64,000 bases of DNA, taken from Flavobacterium luminosum (GTDB lineage Bacteria; Bacteroidota; Bacteroidia; Flavobacteriales; Flavobacteriaceae). The stretch lies in NCBI RefSeq assembly GCF_023635005.1, contig NZ_JAMLJM010000002.1, forward strand, positions 1 through 64,000. Direction: 5' to 3'. The position numbers and the translations under genes are program-made. Shown one piece after another: positions 19,319 to 27,933 of this stretch (positions within the stretch are counted from its first letter, which is position 1; each line of letters begins with the position of its first letter). A model generated the notes under the pieces. That model did not search any database. It had not been told where the DNA came from and saw only the letters and a list, made by a program, of their open reading frames with translations.

Positions 19319-21172
19319 TTATAAATTAATTTTTCTGCCTCTAGGGTATTTTATTTGATAAGAAATTTGTTTTTTGATAGCGTTCTTTGCCGGAATGTTG
19401 ACTTTCCAGAACAAAATACCCTTTACTTCATCGTATTCGGCATCATTTACATTGATTTTTTCGATTTTTATTTCTCTATTTTGACTAATTGGGATACGAT
19501 CATAAAGTTTAATGTCTACAGGGATAGATTTGTTATTTCGTAAGTTAATCTCATAATTTCGGTCGATAATGGAAGTACTTCCTAACAAAGATTTGTTTTT
19601 ATAATCATTAATTTGTTTTCGTTCTACGATTATATTATAGTCAATTCCCATAGAGATGACTAATTCTTCTTCGGTTTGAAATGGATTAAGATAGGTTGTT
19701 CCTGCAAAACTACCTTCTAAATATATTGTAGCATCTCCCGGAAGTAAATCGTATTGCGTCCAGTCTTTTATTTTAGCAGTCAGATAAACATTCTCACTTA
19801 AAATAGGAGCGGAAAAATATTCAAATTCAGCAGGAATACTAAAACGATCTATTTCAATCATTGAAGGCGTTTCATGAGAAGGAATACTATAGTTTTTATT
19901 AATTCGGAATAAAACGGAATTAATAACTATTTCTTTTTCGTCAACAAGTTCTGCTTTTGGTTTTTCAGGAACGCTGTCTTCTTCATAGTTGTCACTACTT
20001 CTACTATAGCCTGTCACCACTACTTCGGAAAGTTGTGCTGTACTCTCTTCTAAGATTACATTCATTGTACTACTGTATATGGGAAGTGTTTCCTCTTTCA
20101 TTCCTATAAATGAGTAGGTTAATTCCATTCCTCTTTCAACTTTAATAGTATAATTTCCATTAAAATCGGTTTGTACACCAATAGTGGTTCCTTTTAAAAC
20201 TACATTTACTCCCGGTAATGGGCCAGATTTATCAGAAACAGTTCCTGTCACGGTTTTTACTAGTGGGTTGTAAACTAATTTTTTGTTTCTTGAAGGACTT
20301 AACTGGCGATTATTATAATTATTTACAAAATTCAGATAATGACTTTCCAGAGTTGGTTTTTCATTGGAGTTTGTTGGATTTGCAGTAGAAAGAATCAATT
20401 TAACATCATTCCAGTTTTCTCCGGTAGTTTGATATACTTGAGCTTTGTAGGCAAATTGTAAGGCATCTTGAGTGTTTTTGGCTTTAATTTCATAGGAAGG
20501 TACCCACCCGGCATTAGAAACATTGTATTTAATATTTAGATTAAATGAGGCGGTTTCATTGGGATTGTATAATTTTAATAGGATTTCCCCTTTTTGTTCT
20601 TTTTCCTCATTGTTTATTTTGTTTTTTTCTAATAGCATAGCCGATAAATCTTTTTCCAGAGATTCTATTTTTTTCGAAATATCAAAAATTTCCATTTTGA
20701 TCACCGGGACTCTTTCACGGTAATGTTTGCTATGGATTAGTATTTTTTCAAGAGTAACCGATTGTTGAGAACTGCTAAGGTTTTTATTCTGCGTTAAAAT
20801 AGTCTCTTCTTCTTCTAAACCTTTAATTTGACTTCTTAAAAGCGCTATTTCTCTAGTTTTCAAGTCGATTTCTTTTTGTAAAAGATTCAATTTTTCAGAA
20901 GTGGCTCTTTTAGGATAAAATACGGTCTCGAATCCAATAGAAAGAATGGAAAGATCTTTTAAACCACTTATTTGAATGGTATTTTGGTTTACATACGGAG
21001 AAAGATCGGTAATTTTAACCAAAGTGTTGCCTTTGGGTAAGTTAACTAATGCTTCAGAGTTGATTTGTGCAGCATTGGAAAATACAGTTACTTCTTTGAT
21101 TGTTGCTTTAATTTTTATTTCATTTGCAAACAAGGAAAAGGTGCAGAAAAAAAGTAAGAGATAATATTTCAT
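19319..21172 (-). CDS. DUF4140/DUF4139 (MuiA-like) protein with inserted carboxypeptidase-regulatory-like domain
   Basis: A 617-residue secreted protein with a signal peptide ending near residue 17. The N-terminal part (about 20-120) is DUF4140: VFSNAAQINSEALVNLPKGN, then a predicted coiled coil (about 95-195) rich in Glu/Lys/Leu. The DUF4139 beta-rich part begins at about 205 (YNVSNAGWVPSYEIKA) and ends at the C-terminus. Between these pieces (about 305-395) sits a complete CarboxypepD_reg-like domain (VTGTVSDKSGPLPGVNVVLK, GNYTIKVERG) followed by LSEVVVTGYSR, the linker normally found in SusC-type receptors. MuiA-family function is poorly known (one member affects mucoidy). Monocistronic and leftward. 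Confidence 0.85.
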   Translation of the reverse strand: MKYYLLLFFCTFSLFANEIKIKATIKEVTVFSNAAQINSEALVNLPKGNTLVKITDLSPYVNQNTIQISGLKDLSILSIGFETVFYPKRATSEKLNLLQKEIDLKTREIALLRSQIKGLEEEETILTQNKNLSSSQQSVTLEKILIHSKHYRERVPVIKMEIFDISKKIESLEKDLSAMLLEKNKINNEEKEQKGEILLKLYNPNETASFNLNIKYNVSNAGWVPSYEIKAKNTQDALQFAYKAQVYQTTGENWNDVKLILSTANPTNSNEKPTLESHYLNFVNNYNNRQLSPSRNKKLVYNPLVKTVTGTVSDKSGPLPGVNVVLKGTTIGVQTDFNGNYTIKVERGMELTYSFIGMKEETLPIYSSTMNVILEESTAQLSEVVVTGYSRSSDNYEEDSVPEKPKAELVDEKEIVINSVLFRINKNYSIPSHETPSMIEIDRFSIPAEFEYFSAPILSENVYLTAKIKDWTQYDLLPGDATIYLEGSFAGTTYLNPFQTEEELVISMGIDYNIIVERKQINDYKNKSLLGSTSIIDRNYEINLRNNKSIPVDIKLYDRIPISQNREIKIEKINVNDAEYDEVKGILFWKVNIPAKNAIKKQISYQIKYPRGRKINL

Positions 21173-21260
21173 AGTAAAGGATGAGTTATTGCTGAATTTT
21201 CAAAGGGTTAATGTACTATAATTTTCTTACAGAACAATACAATTATATTAATAAAAACAC

Positions 21261-21854
21261 ATGACTGTAGAAATCCACCCCAATTGGTTTTATGATTTTT
21301 ATCCTATGAAAACTTTGGCATTAGGAAGTTTTCCGCCACACCCTAAAAGACATGCTTTCCCGTTTTATTATCCGAATAAGCAAAACCGATTTTGGAAAGT
21401 AATGTCCGAATTATCGGGAATCGAATTGCAGGCAAGTCTTTCAGATACAGTACAAGTTATTGAAGAGCGAAAGCAAATCATGAGAAAATTAAACCTAGGA
21501 ATTCATGATGTGGCACTGGAAATAATTAGGAAGAACAACAGTTCTTTAGATGCTAATATCGAAATTACGAAGTTTCAAGATATTGTCTCCATTGTAAATA
21601 ACCATCCAGAATTGGAAAAAATACTACTCTTAGGTTTTTCGGCCAAAAATAGTGCCGCTCAAACTTTTTTAAAATACATTGAACAGGAACAACTGAAAGT
21701 AGAATTCCCTTCAAATTTTCGCCTTAAGTCAGAACAATCCTTTACTATTTTTGTGAATGACAGAAAAATGGAGTGTGTGATTTTAAATTCTACCTCATCT
21801 GCAAGTTCGGTAACAATTCCACAACTCGTTAATCAGTTCCGTCAATTTATATAG
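21261..21854 (+). CDS. Uracil-DNA glycosylase superfamily protein
   Basis: A 197-residue protein with UDG-fold signatures. The first is LALGSFPPHPKRH with FYYPNKQNRFWKVM, as in the Mug/TDG-like and DNA-deoxyinosine glycosylase groups. A middle block GIHDVALEIIRKNNSSLDAN corresponds to the region after the pocket, and a C-terminal motif VILNSTSSASS takes the place of the DNA-intercalating loop. By family it would cut a damaged base (uracil or hypoxanthine) from DNA. The GSFPP variant and lack of a motif-A Asn/Asp make the exact activity uncertain. It is divergent from the MuiA-like gene, with 88 nt between them. Confidence 0.75.
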   Translation: MTVEIHPNWFYDFYPMKTLALGSFPPHPKRHAFPFYYPNKQNRFWKVMSELSGIELQASLSDTVQVIEERKQIMRKLNLGIHDVALEIIRKNNSSLDANIEITKFQDIVSIVNNHPELEKILLLGFSAKNSAAQTFLKYIEQEQLKVEFPSNFRLKSEQSFTIFVNDRKMECVILNSTSSASSVTIPQLVNQFRQFI

Positions 21855-21978
21855 GATTGGTCGCAACAGTTGGGTTAAATTTAAGATTGTGTTGTTTATA
21901 GGTTAAATAATGCTTTTGGGCGTAAACTGTTTGTTTTTGTCAGATTTTTAGACTAAATTAGAGAAAAAAATTATCATC

Positions 21979-22806
21979 ATGAAAACAATTCTAGTTCCTA
22001 CTGATTTTTCTCAAATGGCCAATAATTCGGTATTGTATGCTTTAAAAATTGCTAAAAAAAATAAGGCACAACTTTTATTGCTGCATACTTACGAACTGCC
22101 CATTCTTTCAATGCAGCCTTTCCCTTTTGATGCTTCTAATTTGTATAAAACAATCGACTTAGATGAGTTTGAAGTTTTTAAAGACAATTTGAAAGTTCTA
22201 CGAAAAATAGCCGAGGAGAACAATGTAGAAGACGTGCCGTTGTTCCATAAACTTTCTATGGGAGATTTGAATTACAATATCAACGAGACCGTTAAAAAGG
22301 AAAATGTAGATATGATTGTGGTTGCTACTTCTGGAGGTCAAGATTTTTTCTCAAAATTAGTAGGAAGCAACACAGATTCGGTGATTATTTCTAGTAAGGT
22401 TCCTGTAATTGTGTTGCCCAAAGATTTTGATGTCAATGATCCAGTAGAAACCATAGGATTTACGACACGCTTCAGAGAAAAAGATAAAAAAGCCCTGCAA
22501 TCAACTATTGAATTTGCTGAATCGCTAGGGCTTAGAATAAAATGTATGCATGCGCAAACAGAAGCTGATTTTGATCATCAGATTGTTTCACAATGGGAAA
22601 ATGAATTCAAAAATCACGAAGTTTCCTTTTTTGTATATCCTTCAGATGATGTTTTCGAAACCATTGAAGAATTTATCACCCATCAAGAGATAGATATGCT
22701 CGCTATGGTAACCTATAAAAGAGATTTCCTAGAAGAGTTGTTTACTACAAGGTTTACCCAAAAAGTAACCCACAAAGTAGCTATTCCTGTTCTGGTATTA
22801 CAATAA
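21979..22806 (+). CDS. Tandem universal stress protein
   Basis: A 275-residue protein made of two UspA domains. The first (1-150) begins KTILVPTDFSQMANNSVLYAL and contains DMIVVATSG and SSKVPVIVLP. The second (about 150-275) is divergent, with DMLAMVTYKRDFLEELF and HKVAIPVLVLQ at the end. The ATP-binding Gly-rich loop of domain one reads ATSGGQDFFSKLVGSNTD. USPs act in the cytosol in stress survival and the exact role is unknown. Its stop is 7 nt from the stop of the convergent terC gene, with no obvious terminator in between. Confidence 0.92.
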   Translation: MKTILVPTDFSQMANNSVLYALKIAKKNKAQLLLLHTYELPILSMQPFPFDASNLYKTIDLDEFEVFKDNLKVLRKIAEENNVEDVPLFHKLSMGDLNYNINETVKKENVDMIVVATSGGQDFFSKLVGSNTDSVIISSKVPVIVLPKDFDVNDPVETIGFTTRFREKDKKALQSTIEFAESLGLRIKCMHAQTEADFDHQIVSQWENEFKNHEVSFFVYPSDDVFETIEEFITHQEIDMLAMVTYKRDFLEELFTTRFTQKVTHKVAIPVLVLQ

Positions 22807-22813
22807 AAGGTTA

Positions 22814-23767
22814 TTATTCTTCTAAGTCTTCTTCGCCACCCATTTTTAGGGAGACCAAGACGCCTACTAGTAAAGAAACAGCAATAAAGCCTAAAGAAAC
22901 CCACTCTGGGAATTTGTAATAATGTACTAACAACATTTTGATTCCTACGAAGGTTAAAATAGCAATTAAGCTGTATTCTAAATAGCTGAATTTTTCCAGC
23001 ATATTAGCTAGGAAGAAATACATAGAGCGCAATCCTAAAATGGCGAAAATATTAGAACTGAATACTAAAAAAGGATCCGAAGTAATGGCCAAAATAGCCG
23101 GAACACTGTCAAGGGCAAACAAAACGTCCATTACTTCGATCACTATCAAAGCAACGAAAAGCGGAGTTGCAGTTCGTCCTCTTTTAGTCTGTATGAAAAA
23201 CTTCTCCTTATCTGTTTCGGAAGTGATAGGAATAATTTTGCCGATAACTCGGTAGATAAATGATTCTTTAGGTTCAAAATCATCTTCTTCACTGTTGAAA
23301 AGCATTTTGATTGCTGTAAACAACAAAAAGGCTCCAAAAACATAAGTAGCCCAGCTAAACTTATTAATAATCATTACTCCAAAGTAAATCATAAGTCCTC
23401 TGAAAGCAACGGCACCTAAAATACCCCAAAATAAAACACGGTGTTGGTATTTTTGAGGAATTTTGAAAGAAGCGAAAATAACAGCGATAACAAAAATATT
23501 ATCAACACTTAAAGATAATTCTATTAGATAGCCCGTAATATACTTCATTACGGCGGCTGTAGGTTTTAAATCATCAGGATTAGCAACGTAATTATTTTGG
23601 TATAACCAATAAATAACTCCTGAGAAAGCAAGAGAGATGCTTACCCAAAAAGCGGTCCATCCACTGGCCTCTTTACTAGAGATAATATGAGGGTTTTTGT
23701 TGAATACGCCTAAATCAAGCGCTAAAAAAAGTACGATCGCTAAAATAAATAATCCCCAGACTAACAT
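22814..23767 (-). CDS. TerC/Alx family integral membrane protein
   Basis: A 317-residue inner-membrane protein with about nine hydrophobic helices. TerC family hallmarks are ELSLSVDNIFVIAVIF (with the conserved Asp) and EVMDVLFALDSVPAILA (second Asp pair), then GLRSMYFFLANML. Family members (Alx, TerC, MeeY/YkoY) export manganese or metallate secreted proteins, so Mn efflux is likely but not proven here. The tail is acidic (GGEEDLEE). A -7 box lies 18 nt upstream of the start, and the gene shares its divergent control region with glutamine synthetase. Confidence 0.92.
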   Translation of the reverse strand: MLVWGLFILAIVLFLALDLGVFNKNPHIISSKEASGWTAFWVSISLAFSGVIYWLYQNNYVANPDDLKPTAAVMKYITGYLIELSLSVDNIFVIAVIFASFKIPQKYQHRVLFWGILGAVAFRGLMIYFGVMIINKFSWATYVFGAFLLFTAIKMLFNSEEDDFEPKESFIYRVIGKIIPITSETDKEKFFIQTKRGRTATPLFVALIVIEVMDVLFALDSVPAILAITSDPFLVFSSNIFAILGLRSMYFFLANMLEKFSYLEYSLIAILTFVGIKMLLVHYYKFPEWVSLGFIAVSLLVGVLVSLKMGGEEDLEE

Positions 23768-23784
23768 ATGAATTTTGATTTCTG

Positions 23785-23792
23785 CAAATATA
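23785..23792 (-). promoter_or_regulatory. -7 promoter element of the terC gene
   Basis: Minus-strand TATATTTG, exact to consensus, 17 nt before the ATG. No well-spaced -33 TTTG is visible. Confidence 0.45.
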
Positions 23793-23850
23793 AATTTTTT
23801 ACCAAAGGGATTCCTTAAAATAAGGTTAAATAACTTTAAAATATATTTTT

Positions 23851-23933
23851 TGATACAATACCCTAAAAAAACAAGGGGTAGTTGATTGTTTTTTTATTGT
23901 TTTTTGTATTTTTGTATCAAATTAATAGGGTAT
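23851..23933. promoter_or_regulatory. Inverted-repeat words flanking the glutamine synthetase promoter
   Basis: TGATACA (23851-23857) and ATACCCTA (23858-23865) both recur as exact inverse complements downstream: TGTATCA at 23913-23919 and TAGGGTAT at 23926-23933. The promoter at 23886-23914 lies between the two sets. This could be an operator pair or a cruciform. No known regulator is assigned. Confidence 0.35.
23886..23914 (+). promoter_or_regulatory. Promoter of glutamine synthetase
   Basis: TTG (23886-23888), 18 nt, TATTTTTG (23907-23914). The leader is about 35 nt. Its position excludes an upstream TTG-initiated extension of the coding frame. Confidence 0.65.
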
Positions 23934-23954
23934 AATCTTTTAAATCCACTTTTT

Positions 23955-26144
23955 ATGACAACATTTAGATTCCAATCTTTACAAAAAGCAACTAATCGCG
24001 ATCCTGTTTTTGTAGAAGAATTAGACAAAAAATCGGCAATTTTTGGTTCAAACGTGTTCAATGACAAAGCAATGCGTCAGTTTTTAACACCAGAAGCATA
24101 TAAGGCAGTGCAGAGCGCGATTCAGTATGGAACTAAAATTGACCGTAAGTTGGCCGATTATATCGCTATGGGTATGAAAGAATGGGCTTTATCAAAAGGA
24201 GTAACACATTACACGCATTGGTTTCAACCACTTACCGGTACTACTGCAGAAAAACACGATGCTTTCTTTGAAACATTTCCAGATGGGAGCGATCCTGTTG
24301 AAAGATTTGGAGGGAGTCAGTTAGTGCAACAAGAACCGGATGCTTCTTCTTTTCCAAACGGAGGGATAAGAAATACTTTTGAAGCAAGAGGATATACTGC
24401 CTGGGATCCAACATCACCAGCTTTTATATATGGTACAACACTTTGTATTCCTACAGTTTTTGTTTCGTATACCGGGGAAGCACTCGATAACAAAACTCCT
24501 TTATTAAGAGCATTAAATGCTATGGATGCTGCGGCAACTGAAATAGCAAAATATTTTGATAAGAATGTAAAAAAAGTTACTGCTACTTTAGGTTGGGAGC
24601 AGGAATATTTTTTGGTCGATTCGGCTTTAGCACTTTCTAGACCAGATATCTTGGCAACAGGAAGAACTTTGTTAGGGCATACTTCGGCTAAAGGACAACA
24701 ATTAGACGATCACTATTTTGGTTCTATTCCGACCCGTGTATTACAATACATGCGCGATTTGGAAAATGAATGTATGTTATTAGGAATTCCTGTCAAAACG
24801 CGTCATAATGAAGTGGCGCCGAATCAATTTGAGTTGGCTCCTATTTTTGAAGAGACTAATTTGGCAATCGATCACAACTCCTTATTAATGGATGTAATGC
24901 AAAAAGTAGCAGAACGCCATGATTTTAAAGTACTTTTTCATGAAAAGCCATTCAAAGGAGTAAATGGTTCCGGAAAACACAACAACTGGTCATTGGCGAC
25001 AGACACGGGAGTTAATTTATTAAGTCCAGGAAAAACACCAATGAGCAATTTACAGTTTTTAACCTTCTTCATCAATACTATTAAAGCAGTACATGATTAT
25101 GAAGAGTTAATGAGAGCTTCTATAGCTTCGGCAAGTAACGATCACCGTTTGGGAGCGAATGAAGCGCCACCGGCTATTATTTCTATTTTCATTGGACAAC
25201 AATTAACCAAAGTTTTAGAAGAATTAGAAGGAGTAACACAAGGTAGATTATCTCCGGAAGAAAAAACAGATTTAAAACTTAATGTCGTTGGAAAAATCCC
25301 GGATGTATTATTAGATAATACGGATAGAAATAGAACATCTCCTTTTGCATTTACAGGGAATAAGTTTGAATTCAGAGCTGTAGGTTCTTCGGCTAACTGT
25401 GCGGTGTCTATGACAACCCTAAATACGATTGTGGCCAAACAGTTGAATGATTTTAGAGCTGAGGTGAATGCTTTAATTGAAGAAAAAGGACTGAAAAAAG
25501 ATGAAGCAATCTTTAATGTATTAAGAGAGTATATTAAAGTAACTAAAAACATCCTTTTTGAAGGTGATGGTTACAGTGAGGCTTGGGAAAAAGAAGCTAA
25601 AAAACGTGGTTTGAGCAATCATAAAACAACACCACAGGCTTTGAAGGCTAAAGTTTCTAAAAAAGCGATAGAACTATTTGGAGAGATGGGTGTAATGAAC
25701 CATGTTGAGGTAGAATCACGTTATGAAATTGAATTGGAAGAATACGTTAAAAAAATCCAAATCGAAGGTCGTGTTTTAGGTGATATTGCAAGAAATCATG
25801 TAATTCCAACTGCAATACGTTATCAAAACGTGTTGATTGAAAATGTGAAAGGCTTAAAAGAAATCTTTGGAAAGGATTTTGAAAAAATTGCTAGAGAGCA
25901 AATTGGATTAATCAAAGAAATTTCGGAGCATATTGAAGGAATCAACAGTAATGTTGATAAAATGATTGAAGAGCGTAAAAAAGCAAACAATCTCGAAAGT
26001 ACCGAAAAAATGGCGGAAGCATACTGCGAAAAAGTAAAACCGTATTTCGAAATTATCCGTGAACATTCCGACAAACTAGAATTACTAGTAGATGACGAAA
26101 TGTGGACTCTAACAAAATATAGAGAACTATTATTCACAAAATAA
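23955..26144 (+). CDS. glnN: Glutamine synthetase type III
   Basis: A 729-residue GSIII, the dodecameric form typical of Bacteroidota, making glutamine from glutamate, ammonia and ATP. The N-terminal GSIII-specific part includes MGMKEWALSKGVTHYTHWF and PTVFVSYTGEALD. The catalytic core shows LGWEQEYFLVD (metal-binding Glu), NEVAPNQFELAP, FHEKPFKGVNGSGKHNNWSL and NRTSPFAFTGNKFEFRAVGS. A C-terminal helical region (about 560-729) completes the long form. The ATG at 23955 is used because the promoter overlaps any longer start. Monocistronic, with a strong terminator, in a divergent pair with terC. Confidence 0.97.
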   Translation: MTTFRFQSLQKATNRDPVFVEELDKKSAIFGSNVFNDKAMRQFLTPEAYKAVQSAIQYGTKIDRKLADYIAMGMKEWALSKGVTHYTHWFQPLTGTTAEKHDAFFETFPDGSDPVERFGGSQLVQQEPDASSFPNGGIRNTFEARGYTAWDPTSPAFIYGTTLCIPTVFVSYTGEALDNKTPLLRALNAMDAAATEIAKYFDKNVKKVTATLGWEQEYFLVDSALALSRPDILATGRTLLGHTSAKGQQLDDHYFGSIPTRVLQYMRDLENECMLLGIPVKTRHNEVAPNQFELAPIFEETNLAIDHNSLLMDVMQKVAERHDFKVLFHEKPFKGVNGSGKHNNWSLATDTGVNLLSPGKTPMSNLQFLTFFINTIKAVHDYEELMRASIASASNDHRLGANEAPPAIISIFIGQQLTKVLEELEGVTQGRLSPEEKTDLKLNVVGKIPDVLLDNTDRNRTSPFAFTGNKFEFRAVGSSANCAVSMTTLNTIVAKQLNDFRAEVNALIEEKGLKKDEAIFNVLREYIKVTKNILFEGDGYSEAWEKEAKKRGLSNHKTTPQALKAKVSKKAIELFGEMGVMNHVEVESRYEIELEEYVKKIQIEGRVLGDIARNHVIPTAIRYQNVLIENVKGLKEIFGKDFEKIAREQIGLIKEISEHIEGINSNVDKMIEERKKANNLESTEKMAEAYCEKVKPYFEIIREHSDKLELLVDDEMWTLTKYRELLFTK

Positions 26145-26165
26145 ATAGAATAGTCTTATAAATAA

Positions 26166-26198
26166 AAAGGCTGTCTCATTTTTGAGGCAGCCTTTTTT
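26166..26198 (+). terminator. Terminator of glnN
   Basis: AAAGGCTGTCTCA (26166-26178) pairs with TGAGGCAGCCTTT (26183-26195) with one wobble, 4-nt loop, followed by T-rich sequence. It starts 21 nt after the stop codon. Confidence 0.93.
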
Positions 26199-26386
26199 GT
26201 TTAGCATAATGAATTTTTATGAGAGATTGTTTCATGAATCACTAAAAATAGTGAATTCATCATAACAGTTTGGGTGACAAACTTTTGTAAGAGTTTTATT
26301 TTTTTAAAATCATATCTGTAAGAATTAATGTGTTTTGTCGACTAAAGTTGTTGATTTACAGAGTTTTATATTAATTTTTGTTTTAA

Positions 26387-26420
26387 AATTTATACCGAAT
26401 AAAAGTTTTATATAACTTTG
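26387..26420 (+). promoter_or_regulatory. Promoter of the curli-type amyloid locus
   Basis: TTTG (26387-26390), 22 nt, TAACTTTG (26413-26420). The predicted leader of about 120 nt before the first gene is long for this window and leaves room for post-transcriptional control. Confidence 0.55.
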
Positions 26421-26544
26421 AAATAACAATAAGGATAAACTAGTTCCAATAATCAAATGACTCCTTTTCTGGAGGTTTTCCCCAAAAGACTTTTCTGATA
26501 CTTTTTAGTAATAATTAATTTATAAACAACTAAATATCTTTATT

Positions 26545-27360
26545 ATGAAAAAAGTGATTTTTGGCATTTCGGTGCTGTTTTCGGCGAGCATTTTTGCTCA
26601 AGCTAATTTAAGTGTGGTTAATCAATACGGTGTAGGAAACGGATCCGATGTTGATCAATTTGGTTTAACAAATTATTCTAACACTTTACAGCAAGGATGG
26701 TTTAATGGTTCTGAAGTGGATCAAATAGGTGAAAGCAATGCTTCTTATGTTGACCAATATGGAGACTTTAATGGTTCAAAAGTAATGCAGATAGGTCTTG
26801 AGAATTTATCTGTAGTGAATCAAGATGGTTTTGCCAATGGTTCGGATGTTTATCAGTACGGTGAAGGTAACGAAGCATATGTTACACAAACAGGATGGTT
26901 TAACCAATCCAATGTAGATCAATATGGGGAAAGTAATGTTGCTCAGGTAAATCAATTAGGAATTGGAAATTCTGCTACTGTTCTTCAACTAGGCGAAGGA
27001 AATTTAGCTGAAATAGATCAAGACGGTATAGAAAATGAAGCAATGGCATTCCAAGATGGATTAGGGAATTACTCTTATCAAATGCAATTTGGAGAAGGTA
27101 ATATGGGAGTAGCTGTTCAATTTGGAGAGTATAACATCTCAAATCAATTTCAATTTGGATATTCTAATCTTGCAAACCATTTACAAATCGGAGAAGGAAA
27201 TATGGCAATAACTACTCAAGATGGTGTGGCCAACTGGTCATTCATCACCCAAGATGGTGCAAGTAATTATGCCTGGACAAACCAAGAAAATTTATTCCAC
27301 ACTAGCGTTGTAAATCAGGTGGGTGCAGGAAATGTTTCTTTGGTGAACCAAAATAATTAA
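26545..27360 (+). CDS. Major curlin-like amyloid subunit (CsgA-type)
   Basis: A 271-residue secreted protein. After a 20-residue signal sequence (MKKVIFGISVLFSASIFAQA), the whole mature chain is 22 uninterrupted 11-residue repeats plus a 9-residue half unit. The pattern is N-x-S/A-x-V-x-Q-x-G-x-x: Gln at position 7 and Gly at 9 are near constant, and Asn opens almost every unit. This is the strand-turn repeat of curlins (E. coli CsgA has five 22-residue repeats, i.e. ten such halves). No N-terminal targeting segment like CsgA N22 separates signal peptide and repeats. It is first in the locus and followed by an attenuator-like hairpin, so it is the probable major fibre protein. The csgA name is not assigned because CsgA and CsgB cannot be told apart by similarity alone. 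Confidence 0.9.
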   Translation: MKKVIFGISVLFSASIFAQANLSVVNQYGVGNGSDVDQFGLTNYSNTLQQGWFNGSEVDQIGESNASYVDQYGDFNGSKVMQIGLENLSVVNQDGFANGSDVYQYGEGNEAYVTQTGWFNQSNVDQYGESNVAQVNQLGIGNSATVLQLGEGNLAEIDQDGIENEAMAFQDGLGNYSYQMQFGEGNMGVAVQFGEYNISNQFQFGYSNLANHLQIGEGNMAITTQDGVANWSFITQDGASNYAWTNQENLFHTSVVNQVGAGNVSLVNQNN

Positions 27361-27373
27361 ATAAAACCAATGC

Positions 27374-27407
27374 AAGGGTTTTCAGGGTAAACTTGAAAAC
27401 CCTTTCT
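27374..27407 (+). terminator. Intercistronic hairpin (attenuator) after the major curlin gene
   Basis: AAGGGTTTTC (27374-27383) pairs perfectly with GAAAACCCTT (27395-27404) across an 11-nt loop, followed by a short T-rich tail. The tail is weaker than a full terminator, suggesting partial read-through into the assembly genes. The hairpin covers an upstream in-frame ATG at 27393. Confidence 0.65.
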
Positions 27408-27422
27408 TATAATCATAAACAA

Positions 27423-27923
27423 ATGAAAACCATTTTTATAACATCGGTTTTTCTATTTTTTTGTGTTTTTCCAATTAAGGCTCAACATGAAAACTACACA
27501 CCTGATTTTTATCAAGGTGTTTTGTTTGGATATCAAAATGCGATGAATTACATCATTCCACAAGTGAATCAGAATTCAATTGAAATTCAAAATTTGGTGA
27601 ACATCAAACAAATAGGAAACTTTAATACGGTTGATGCTAATATACAATCCTTGAATCTCAACGCGCAACTCAATCAATTGGGGGATAATAATAGAATTGA
27701 TGTGCTAAGAAATGATAGACAAACCATGCAATTTATATACCAACAAGGGAATAACAATGAGGTTAGAGATTACTCGCTACACAGTTATCAGAATACAAAT
27801 TTAAATTTTGTTCAATTAGGGAATAATCTAAAACTAAGTACCTATGGAACTAATTCTATTGTCGAAAATTTGAGCATTTTTCAGAAAGGGAATGCAAGAG
27901 AAATTATCATTCTTAACAAATAA
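27423..27923 (+). CDS. Minor curlin-like subunit (CsgB-like nucleator candidate)
   Basis: A 166-residue secreted protein (signal peptide ends after PIKA, residue 20). Five Gln-x-Gly motifs at Gln63, 85, 107, 131 and 154 (KQIGNFN, NQLGDNN, YQQGNNN, VQLGNN, FQKGN) are spaced 22-24 residues, the curlin period. The units are fewer and more degenerate than in the preceding gene, and a non-repeat segment of about 40 residues precedes them. This fits a nucleating minor subunit like CsgB, an inference from order and repeat quality. The ATG at 27423 gives a proper signal peptide, while the one at 27393 lies in the hairpin. It is followed after 10 nt by the CsgE gene. Confidence 0.75.
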   Translation: MKTIFITSVFLFFCVFPIKAQHENYTPDFYQGVLFGYQNAMNYIIPQVNQNSIEIQNLVNIKQIGNFNTVDANIQSLNLNAQLNQLGDNNRIDVLRNDRQTMQFIYQQGNNNEVRDYSLHSYQNTNLNFVQLGNNLKLSTYGTNSIVENLSIFQKGNAREIIILNK

Positions 27924-27933
27924 AAAATTGATT

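Larger units (their letters stand above)
26145..26544 (+). other. Intergenic control region between glnN and the curli-type locus
   Basis: This 400-nt gene-free stretch contains the glnN terminator at its left end and the promoter of the amyloid locus (26387-26420). The 26200-26386 part is AT-rich and empty of frames. It may hold regulator sites, but I cannot identify any. Confidence 0.6.

Noticed and set aside
26545..27360. CRISPR-like or tandem DNA repeat array
   Set aside because: The periodicity is in the protein (11 residues, 33 nt) and DNA units diverge strongly in codon use; there are no spacers. It is a curlin coding repeat.
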